Source: Hyalella azteca
Taxonomy: Eukaryota; Arthropoda; Malacostraca; Amphipoda; Hyalellidae
Assembly (NCBI RefSeq): GCF_000764305.2
Contig: NW_025944160.1
Location: forward strand, 34,932 to 98,931
Length of the DNA stretch: 64,000 nucleotides
Direction: 5' to 3'
Position numbers and translations under genes: made by a program. Positions 12,801-22,164 of this stretch are shown here, piece after piece (the first letter of the stretch is position 1; every line of letters starts with the position of its first letter). The notes below the pieces were generated by a model. That model made no database searches and was not told the origin of the DNA. It saw only the letters and a list, made by a program, of their open reading frames with translations.

Positions 12801-14563
12801 GAAACGTTGAACCTGAGAATAAGAGCCCTAAATATTTATATACGTATTCGAGAACTTCAGCTCATTCTCAACTATCGCCAAAGAAGTTTTTCAATGCCTT
12901 GCTAAATAAATGGATCTTTCCTCTGATAGGTAACCGTGGACAAGCACCTGGAGGACTATGACCCCGACAACCCCCGGGACCTCATAGACGAGTACATCAA
13001 AGACATGAAGGAGAGCGAAGGAGACGACAACTCCCTCTTCAGGAGAGGAGGTAAAAGATTTCAATTTGACCCAGGGATCCAACGTTTCGTAGGCATGCAT
13101 GGTTGTTTTCTCTATTTCGCATTGCCAATCGTTATTGTTTTGAAGGACCTCGACTAAGGTCTGTGTAATTTATTTTGGAGATAACCATCTCATTGAAATT
13201 TTGAGCTTCGTAACTTATCGAAATATATTACATCTCGATCTTGAGAACATTTTTTACAAGACCAGCATGCGACTTGGCTCATTCCAGCTTTGAACCAAAT
13301 CGTCAACGACCTCTTTGGCGCGGGCTCTGACACCGTGAGTATCATGCTGAAGTGGGTGGCCTACCTGCTCGCCCGGTATCCAGAGTACGCAACGAAGATG
13401 CAGCAGCAAATAGACGCTGTCGTGCCCAGGGACCGCATGGTGTCGCTCGACGACAAGCCAAGGTACATATTCCATATAGGTAATGCGATTGGTGCTATTC
13501 TGCACTGCTGTCTAGTAGGGCTGGAGGACATCAGTTAAATTGAATATGCTAGATATAAATTTTGTATTTACTTAAGTTCACTAATACCTAATTTATTCCA
13601 AGGTATATCTCTCCAGTCGCAGTCCAGGTTTATTTTGTTGGAAGCTTTACAGGCAAGTTGGTTGTTACACATCTACAAAATTAATTACTAAAATTCTCAA
13701 CTTGTATATCACCTATAGAAATGTACACAAATACAAATTTTGTTATTAGTTTTTTCGAATTATAGGACAATATTTTTCAATTTACTACTGGTAAATCGGA
13801 AATCAGGGTACCAATGGACATTTTTATTTCGTTAACGACGTTTCGAATGTACCAATAATTCGTTAGCAAGTTAAAAGACGCATTGAGTGAAAAAATTTGG
13901 ATCGATATAGGACAAAATCGTGTAAATAGGATACTACTCAAATCAAAATGGGTTTAAAATAATGCCTACCCACGAAAACATGAAGATCAAGGCAAAAAAT
14001 CAAAGCAGAAAAATTTCTACGAAAAGTCTCAAATTTCTGACAAATATCCAGTAGTTTGAAGTTGACGACTGGAGTCCTATCCTAACGGGGAGCGTCTTGC
14101 CAAAACTTTTGGATATTGACTTTTCCTGTTTTTAGTCTCATCCTTAAGCTAACATTCTGACCTATCCAATGGTACCAAAATCTTCTTCGTACGTTGATTT
14201 ATGCGTTCACGACATATCCCGAAAGGGTGAGAGGCGGTGGAGTTCTTTAACATTTAGGATAGGCGGAAATTCCCGGTAGCATGCAAAAATAGCTAATCCA
14301 AACAGGATGTGTTTCAGTTATCCGCCTGCAGTCGTACGGGAAGGTTTGCGCTCCGTTGTTCATACTATCCCTGACAGATATTGAGCTCCAGTATCTTCTA
14401 GTCTTGCAACTTTGCACCCTTGAATGCCGATTTCGAGGCGCCCAGGACTTTGTCAGCTCTACTGAACAATCACATTTATTGTCACTGGAAAACTATCTCC
14501 TCCTACAGTTTTGAAGCTATAGCAATGAGAGATTTACCGTTCGATTTGTGAATAAAAGATCCA

Positions 14564-14723
14564 AAGATTGGTCATTCATTTTTTTTAGAATTTTGTTATA
14601 TATTTTATTCTATTTAGAAACAAATGGGGCGGGGGTGAAAATCGAGAAATTTTTGAAAAATTTACAATAAATGCTCCCCCACCCACAAAAATTTGAATTT
14701 AGAAAAAATGAATGACCAATCGA
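14564..14723. repeat. Hairpin (foldback), possibly MITE-like
   Basis: The arms GATTGGTCATTCATTTTTT and its inverse (ending AAATGAATGACCAATCG) enclose about 100 bp. The centre, GGGGCGGGGG against CCCCCACCC, is also partly complementary. Confidence 0.55.
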
Positions 14724-14798
14724 TAGGTATAGTCTTTACGCATCGAATAATATGCGTCTCGATGTGGCAACTTGGAAATCCTAGGATAAAATAGTTTT

Positions 14799-15173
14799 CT
14801 ACAGTACCCCCCTTTTTAGGCCATTTTCTAAGAATTTGACGTTTTCCCTCATTTTTTTCCAAAAATTGAATAAAAGCTGTCTATTTTCCAGTTTTACATA
14901 TGTGTACCAAGTAACAAAGTGATCAGTTTGTAAATGGCCGAGATAAAATCTTGGCCAGACGCTCCCCTTAATGATGTGGGCCTCAGCTATCGCGGGTAGG
15001 TTGGGATCGGGACATCGCATGACGGGACGGGACTGGTGCACTCCTCCAGCACCGCACGGGCGATGGTCTCCTTGCGGGCTTCCATCATGCAAGTGGTTCC
15101 TTTGTCCACCAGACTGAAAGTGGCCCGTGAGACGACGGCTTAATGCCGTAGTTGTGAGACCGATGTAGTCCAT
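14799..15173 (-). pseudogene. GIY-YIG-like fragment of a retroelement (possibly Penelope-like)
   Basis: A minus-strand frame of 124 codons. Its start, DYIGLTTTALSRRLTGH, resembles the second half of a GIY-YIG endonuclease core (YIG, then a helix with an arginine). AIAEAHIIK further on resembles the region with the metal-binding glutamate. Such domains end Penelope-like elements and occur in some other retroelement proteins. The preceding GIY half and any reverse transcriptase are not recognisable, and the latter half of the frame looks like random sequence. A relic, if the call is right. Confidence 0.4.
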
Positions 15174-15547
15174 GTTAGGGAGACGTCTACAACCTTCTCT
15201 ATTGCAAGAAAATTTATGGACTACATTGGTCTCTCGGAAAACTCCCGTTTTTTTAATTGGTTATTGTTCATTACAAGATTCTGTATTTTCTTGTTTTTAT
15301 AGCAAATCAGTATATAAATTTTATCATTAAAAATTAATTTACAACGTTGTTGTGAACGATGAATTGAATACACAACCTTCTTGCAGCCAATGACTGGCTC
15401 TACCAGCACACTTGGACCGCCTTTCTAACTTCTTGCAGCCAATGAGGTTAGGTTAGGTCCGCTCAGGTTTGGGGTGAAGAAAGGAGTCCCATCAATCAAT
15501 CAAGCTCGCATAGGTTAGGCCTGAAGAGGTTAGGGCCGGAGGTGGGC

Positions 15548-15692
15548 AGTAGTGCGCTACATGTGGCGGTCGCTACATTTTCAGTAGCGGTAGCGGTAGA
15601 GGCTACATTTAAGCAATTGTAGCGGTAGCTGTAGCACCCGCTACATTTAGAGCAAGTAGCGGTAGCGGTAGCGGCCGCTACATTTCAAAGTA
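15548..15692. repeat. GTAGCG-rich degenerate simple repeat
   Basis: Repeated GTAGCGGTAGCGG units alternate with the inverse CCGCTACATTT, so the stretch can fold on itself. It has no counterpart in gene 3. Confidence 0.6.
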
Positions 15693-15909
15693 GCGCTTCC
15701 CAGCTCTGGTTAGGCCAGATGAGGTTTGGCCAGATGCAGTATGGCCATGTTTACCTTTGGCAAGCTTAAGTTGTGGCTGTGGACATCCGGCGATGCGGCT
15801 TTGAGCACTTAACTTCATAGGCCGTTATGCACTCTAGCGTTCTTACCTATGGAAAGGAATATGAAGTGTGAAGTATGGCAAAGCTGGCCTCCAGCATGCG
15901 CCTCTTATC

Positions 15910-15975
15910 ACCGATGCTAATAGGTGCGCGTGCTGGATTATAGGTGGCGTAATGACGAGTGGCACAACATCTACT
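15910..15975 (+). repeat. Dispersed GGTGG repeat, copy 1
   Basis: Contains CACCGATG and GGATTATAGGTGGCGTAA followed by a TGG-rich tail. Related copies are at 32828-32895 and 49022-49085, all in introns of this P450 array. Confidence 0.5.
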
Positions 15976-16625
15976 TATATAGCTATTGGATTATAGATGG
16001 CGTAGATTGATGGGTCAAGATCTATAAAACTAGAAAGTGATGTGATTAGTGCCCAATATCCATCGATGATTCGTCGACGATTTAAAGATTTTAATCATCG
16101 GCGGTGCGTTGCTGGTTAATCTCTTGTAAATCACCAATAACCGTTCGCTCAATTTGTGGAATTAGCTGCGGGTTATTTGAGTTCAAAAAGAAAGCATGAC
16201 ATCGTCCTGTGTGCTTGGCTTTTACGATTCCGATGTAAGTAAAATTTTCGAAAATTCGGCTAGTCATAGGTAGGTACAAATAAAACTGATAGAGTAAGAA
16301 GCATGGCGTTCATCAATTTTCTACAGGGTACGTATCAGCCACTGGGTACGCCTGAAGCCACCGGGTACGTATCAGACCGCCTCTGACATAAAGTGTCCAA
16401 AGGAACTATAAAAAAGGAAGTGTCCAATTTTCACAATAATCCCATTAAAAAAATATCAATTGCCCGAATTTGGTTCGAATTTTTCATTTACACAACTTGC
16501 TGTGTTTGAAATGTTGCGATCAATTGGGTCACATTCATGGTATCATTTGGCATAAATTGTATTGATCGATCAAGCATATTTCTGTATATTTATAATTTTC
16601 ATAAGTTACTGCATTTATCTCGAGG

Positions 16626-16725
16626 AACGTTGGCGTAGTGGATAACGTACTGGAGTTTTTTTAGTGCACGCTTTAATTTAATTCAGGAGTGTGCACGTTC
16701 ATACCTGATCACGCGTTGCTGCTGT
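16626..16725 (+). repeat. tRNA-like sequence, possible SINE head
   Basis: Has an A-box-like TGGCGTAGTGGATAACG and a weaker B-box-like CGTTCATACC. The matching intron of gene 3 has an eroded copy at about 33356-33415. Too diverged to be a working tRNA. Confidence 0.3.
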
Positions 16726-17321
16726 TGAAATATGTGCACGAAATATATGGCCTGCTTGAAATATGCGCTTCTAGGTTGCTTTGCCAGTCAAAATCTTTGG
16801 TAATTCCGTCAGATAATTTGTCTTGAGTTAAAGTTTACATCTCATAGCAAGTGGTTTCCGTATCCTCCCTATGCAGGAAATAATAGATTACGATAGAGAA
16901 AAGTATTGACACCGGTTGGTGGAAGTATTTCACGTTTCAGATTTCAAGCAAAATCATAGAGCGTTAACAATTCTATATTTTGTACATTGCTCATTTCGCT
17001 CACGAAAGTTAATATCGAGCTCTTCACAATCTTTTCTTTTCCATGAAAGATCTAATGCTTAGCGAAGGAACTTCGAATTTTATCATGCATTCGCCCATAG
17101 CCGTTTAATTAATATCGACTCCGAACAAAAGTGCATTATGGATAAACCAAATTTTCTCGCAGCGGACGTTCAATCAAGCAAAGCAACATGTTCAGATAAA
17201 TTGTGTGTAATGCAATGCCAATCTAATTATCATTGTAGTGGCATTTACTACTCTGAGAAATTAATAACTGCAATCATTTTATAACTAAGCCTTTCAAAAA
17301 GATACATGTGCTAAGACCTCT

Positions 17322-17395
17322 GCGATGGCTCAACGGTAGATGCTTCGCTTCACACGCATGAGCAGATACCAACAGACAGGGTTCGATACCAGCAG
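17322..17395 (+). repeat. tRNA-derived sequence (SINE head or tRNA pseudogene)
   Basis: A-box TGGCTCAACGGTAGA and B-box GGGTTCGATACC are near consensus and about 55 nt apart, as in a tRNA. I cannot fold a convincing acceptor stem. An orthologous copy is at 33943-34009. Confidence 0.45.
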
Positions 17396-18874
17396 ACAGG
17401 GACTACTTTTTAATTTGAGTTCTCACGAAGTTTGTAGGATGATAAGTTCCTGCTGCTTTTTCGATATTTTGCTCGAACTGTCATGTTTGATGTGTATACG
17501 TAATCCTGGGAATGTATGGTCGTAGGAAGCAATGATGGTAAATGTTTAGTATCGGCTCAGAAAATAACCAGAAATACTTTACCGCTTTCATGTTATAAGC
17601 AGACGTCGATGGCTCATCAATGCCTCATCGGTGCCAATGGTTTGTTTCTGGTGGAAGATGAATTTTTCGGCATGGATGCCATTGGCAGGTATTAGGTGGA
17701 ACATACACCGGATACGTCATCGGTGCTCCACCTACAGCCACCAATAATCATCAGTGCTCGACCAATAATTTTCATTTAGCATGATTCTCTATTGATTTGA
17801 TGGATACTTTCTTGATAACATAATATTTGCAACAACTGAAGTCATATCCACACGCATACGAATTTGAAACCAACCTTGAGTAATGACACCTCATTTCCCA
17901 TATCTAGCTTGCCATTGGTAGAAGCTTTCACCGTTGAAGCTTTGCGGTACGCGTCCATGTTTGTGTACAACATTCAGAGGTCAACTCATCGAGATGCAAC
18001 CATCAACGGCTACTTCATCCCTAAGGTTAGTAGCCCAAGAGAGACTTGGATATTATCACATCAAAACATTAATTTAACAGTTTAATAACCATCCTTCTCA
18101 CTGGAAAATGCCGTGTCTTGCAGTAATCCGTTGATCTTTCTGAAAAGTCTTCATTGTCAGATTTGACTACTTCAAGTCGGCGTCCTTCAAGCCACATCGT
18201 TGCAAACAATTACAATTTCGTTCATATATTTTACAAATTCGTCTACCTTCTACCTGAGTATTTAAGTTCAGTAGCAGACTCCTAAGTGGTTATCCAAATT
18301 TTAAAAGTTGGGTAACGAATAGGCTTCCGCCTAAAAGTCGCTACACTCAGGTAGGAGTTCATTTGGGTCTGCTTCGACACTTGAACGAAATCAGGGTCTA
18401 ATCATAAACTCCTTTCCGATTTTATAGCGTCCTGAGCGTAAAACAAAAGTATATCAGAGCCGATTCATGGAGCTTGCAAACTGCTAAGAGGCTGCAATTC
18501 AAGCCGCAACTGAAGTGGACGTAGAACGACTGATTACCGTGCTCTACGAATGCAGGGACTACTTAAATTCCAGTTTATTCTTTCAAGTTATACAAATAAA
18601 CGTGTAACGTTTTTTGATAAAATTTGACAGCATCATTTAGCAATTACCTTTCTGGCTAAACTAAATTCTTCCCAAAAACTTGGGTGTTACGTGCACTTGG
18701 TCCGGATGAACGTGAAGCTGTCTCGATCTCACGATTTTAAGCTGCTAACTCAGCGCATTGTGAAAAGAACGTCTGAATGCAAGTTCGTTATGTCCCTAAT
18801 CATATTGGCTGCATTTATTCCGACACCTTACAAAAGATACCAATTTTAACACGTTTTTCTTAGCTTAGCTTCGC

Positions 18875-18902
18875 GTTTGTTTGTTTGTTTGTTTGTTTGT
18901 TG
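18875..18902. repeat. (GTTT)n microsatellite
   Basis: About six perfect GTTT units. It lies in a stretch of roughly 620 bp of intron 9 that gene 3 lacks. Confidence 0.9.
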
Positions 18903-19205
18903 TTAACATTGAGAACGAAAATTAGCCCACTTCTGATTGTTCTAGAGATCTGAAATTCGGCATGCAGGCTATTTTCGCCTAACAATTTCAGATATAATCA
19001 TAAAAACTAGTAATTAGAGACCGAAATTAGTTTAATTGAGTAAAGTATATATATGGTAAATATATAGTATATATATAGTATGACGTGCGGGCGCTGACGT
19101 TATAGACGAGCAGGCGCTGACGCTGCGTATCATCGATACGTACGTCAAGTCATACTTAATCAAGTCTTAATCATTTTTCTTGTGGACTAAAAAGTAGAAA
19201 ATAAA

Positions 19206-19460
19206 ATACTTAAAAAAACTTTTTAAAAAAACACATTTTTCTTGTGGACTAAAAAGTAGAAAATAAATTATGGTTTGCCCCAAAAAAACGTGGGTCGGGC
19301 TGTACGTTCACCATCAAATTTCCAAAATTTAAGTGTTGTGTGCTTTTCGCTTTAATCATAAATCTGCCCGACACACGTTTTTTTGGGGCAAACCATAATT
19401 TATTTTCTACTTTTTAGTCCACAAGAAAAACGTGTTTTTTTAAAAAGTTTTTTTAAGTAT
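19206..19460. repeat. Foldback element in intron 9 of gene 2
   Basis: Two arms of about 95 bp, 19206-19300 and 19366-19460, are near-perfect inverse copies around a 65-bp spacer. The arms contain CTTGTGGACTAAAAAGTAG and its inverse. The segment ATTTTTCTTGTGGACTAAAA also occurs just outside, from about 19173, as a direct repeat. It ends about 22 bp before exon 10 and is absent from gene 3. Confidence 0.8.
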
Positions 19461-19522
19461 TTTTTTTTAAATTGGATTTCAGGGCACTATGATTCAGGTC
19501 GGCAACTATTCTATTCACCGCA

Positions 19523-22032
19523 ACCCGCGGTACTGGGACGACCCCCACAAGTTCTACCCTGAACGATTCCTGGACGACAGCGCCACCAAGTACACTGCTC
19601 CAAACATCGGCTTCTTCGCCTTCGGTTCAGGTGAGGATTTGTAGCCTTCGAAATTAATTCTATAATACAGGTGTGTAAAAACTTTCAAAATTCAGATTTG
19701 TTTACACTAGCGAGACGATGAATTCTACGTTTGATGATCGGGACAACTAGCCTGCAAAAGATTGGTTGGAATTGGATTCTGTGGTAACGCGTGCAAGTTT
19801 CATGACAAAAACTGCCGACTACACATTCATACATTCATGGAACCGATGAATCAGGTGTCCCAAAAAATATTTTCGTTGTTGCCGCTCTACAACTGAAATA
19901 ATTCTAGAAGTTTTCTATTCAAGAAAAGTTTTACAACAACCTTTCGAAATTTCATTGATGTTCCCCATTTGTTACTTTGGATCTTTAAATAATGAAATTA
20001 TTTGAACTAAGCAAAGTGCATCCGCCAGGTCGACGTCCGTGCGCTGGGGAGCTGCTGGCCCGCATGGAGCTGTTCCTCTTCACTGCCGCCATCATCCAGC
20101 ACTTCGACGTCATTCCTCCAAAGGGCGTGGTCCTCAGCCAAAAAGACATAGTGAATTTGGGAGGTCTTCGCACGCCGGCAGACAACAAGCTAATCTACAG
20201 ACCAAGAAACTAACATTTCACAAACCTCTGCCAAACCCCACATGGTTAGGTACAGACATCGCGATAATTGAATCGGCCGAGAAAAAAATTAGCATTTAAG
20301 AAAAAATTGACAACTCTATCGTCTCTGTATAAAGTTATACATTGTGTAAAACTGTGGTCGCAAATTTAATATAGCGCGAATTTTTCCAGCTCCAATGAAT
20401 AAATCTAGAAAATCGTATTGTAGAATATTTCTTTCAATACCACTCAATTACGCGCCATGCAGAGGCTCGTACTATATTAGTGGGCACTCGATACTGAGTG
20501 AATGAAACGTTCCAATTCAGAAGCTTATTGGCATCTAAATAAAGCATAATCGACGTAACGTTCAAAGTGAAAAATGTGGTAAGAGCCGCTTTAGTGTTGC
20601 TGTACGTGGAGACCTTGTTTGATTATGTTATTTTGAACAGGTTTCGATTACGTATTAATTTTATTAAACATGTTTTGATTATTAATTAGATTTAACAGAT
20701 TTTCTGCAGGTTTTTGCAGACAATGTGCGCGTTTTCAATGCGACGTTATGTGTGAGATAGTTTTATAAAAAATTGGAACCGTGTTGGGTACGGTCGGTAA
20801 CTCTCGGTCGACAGAGCAACTATTGTTGCTCTGTCGGTAATTATGTTATCATGTTTGATTACACAAAGAATAGTTTTTATGTGGTGGAATATAGGTGTTC
20901 TAGCAAGAAACGTTCGTAAATTCTTCATGCGCTGTCTATTAAATTGTGTCTTGACCTCAGGAGGCTTTTATTCCCGTAAACAATTCACGTAAACCTGGTA
21001 CTCCAAACAATGCTCCTCAAATTCATATAATGAGCTTATCTCTCCAATGTTCCTCAGTGAAAATGCATAACGTAAATTTTTTAATAGAAGTATGCCACGC
21101 AAGCTTCTCACAAAACCGAAAAAAATGTAAATGTTGTTCGCATATTTTCTAATCCGAGGCACAGTACAAAAAATGCTAATACTTCTTTAAACTATTGTTA
21201 CTTTGTATATAAGATGGTCAATGACTCGTCATAATCGGAAGGGAAGTTGATGAATGGTAGATGTTTATTTAAGTTTGGTATCTTTAAGTTCATGACCAAC
21301 TTCTGCGGCAATCTGACATAGAATTCAAGTCTGAGTTGCTAAGGTCTAAGGGTCTAAAACATATCCATTGTCAGCAGATGCCTAGGTTGGGCTATCAATT
21401 GCCATGTATCTATTATTATATTTTATTTTTATTCTCAGTTGCGGTCTCAGCATACCCTAATTCTCAAAAAAGACTTATTGGTCACTTTTCGTAGTTGGCC
21501 AGAAATTTATTAAAATCCCCTTGCTTTTTTAATATTCCAAATAATAAAAAAATAATAATTTAAACAAATTGAATCAGGCTGCATTTGCCAGTTGAAGAAT
21601 CGTAACAGCTGTTTCTACAATTAATTTTGAAGTACAACCCTGCGTTGGCGGTTCAGTCATCAGTGTATTGCGTGCACTTCCTGAGTGTGGTTGTGTAGGA
21701 ATAAGCCCGCTCGTTGGCTCTTACTGATGTCTGTGACCCGTGCAGTGTTGTTGGAGACTGCGTTGTGTCGTGGCCTTGGATTGCACTTAGCCGCATTGAG
21801 ATAGATTTGCTTATCATGCTACGTGCTGCATGCAAAAATCGTCATAAATGACGGACCGGCAATGGTGAATTAAGAATTTAAGATTATATCCGCTCCTTGA
21901 AAATATGTCACCGATTTTATTTTCCCGATTGCAAGTTTTATAATTTATGAACCGCAACTAATATCACATTGACTTTTTAAGTGAGCGTCTGCGGGATAGA
22001 TTTTTTGTTAGTGAAAATCTTTCCAACTCTCA
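19523..22032 (+). repeat. 2510-bp block identical to 35455-37964 (copy A)
   Basis: Runs from inside exon 10 through intron 10, exon 11 and 1.8 kb of 3' flank at a constant offset of 15932, and I find no difference. Six chance frames in each copy translate identically. Just outside, the copies differ at 19522/35454 and part completely at 22033/37965. Confidence 0.92.
20398..20403 (+). promoter_or_regulatory. Candidate polyadenylation signal of gene 2
   Basis: AATAAA about 185 nt after the stop. The same spacing recurs in gene 3 and after the orphan exon at 22512-22696, which supports it. Confidence 0.5.
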
Positions 22033-22164
22033 TGAACTGAGTGGACGAAAAACTTCATAGCCCGCGCACCATATTGCGCATGGCGCCACCTTCCTAGGAC
22101 TAATGGCCGCCACGTGGCGCGCAATTCAAATAAGTAAGTTCCCGCGCCGCACCCTGTACTAACA

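Larger units (their letters stand above)
13725..15905. mobile_element. Insertion of about 2.2 kb in intron 8 of gene 2
   Basis: Intron 8 is 4.4 kb in gene 2 and 2.0 kb in gene 3. Homology stops near 13725 and resumes near 15905 (around 32828 in gene 3). The insert holds a hairpin at 14564-14723, a minus-strand GIY-YIG-like fragment and a GTAGCG-rich stretch. I find no clear terminal repeats, so it may be a composite of several insertions. Confidence 0.6.
9896..20213 (+). pseudogene. Cytochrome P450 gene 2, eleven exons, frameshift in exon 6
   Basis: Exons: 9896-9980, 10239-10329, 10747-10880, 11267-11338, 12100-12246, 12456-12659, 12930-13050, 13288-13462, 17908-18025, 19483-19630, 20029-20213. 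The start is the ATG opening MWLEIVLLFVLVLVYAVL, a membrane anchor, then a short hinge CPPGP. Splice sites and phases match genes 3 and 4. All P450 signatures are present: WQHDR, AGSDTV, EALR, PERF and FGSG/RRPCAG. Exon 6 is 204 nt instead of 200, with an extra 4 nt at 12461-12466. The frame then hits TGA at 12491-12493, leaving about 188 aa without helix I or heme loop. No alternative acceptor restores the frame. Everything else is open, so this is a very young pseudogene, an allele, or a sequence error. Confidence 0.9.

Noticed and set aside
17322..17395. Functional tRNA gene
   Set aside because: A and B boxes are present but I cannot form the acceptor stem, and the orthologous copy has diverged.
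20039..20299. 86-codon frame overlapping exon 11 of gene 2, and its twin at 35971-36231
   Set aside because: It is an alternative frame of the P450 exon; the splice phase and heme motif fix the other frame.
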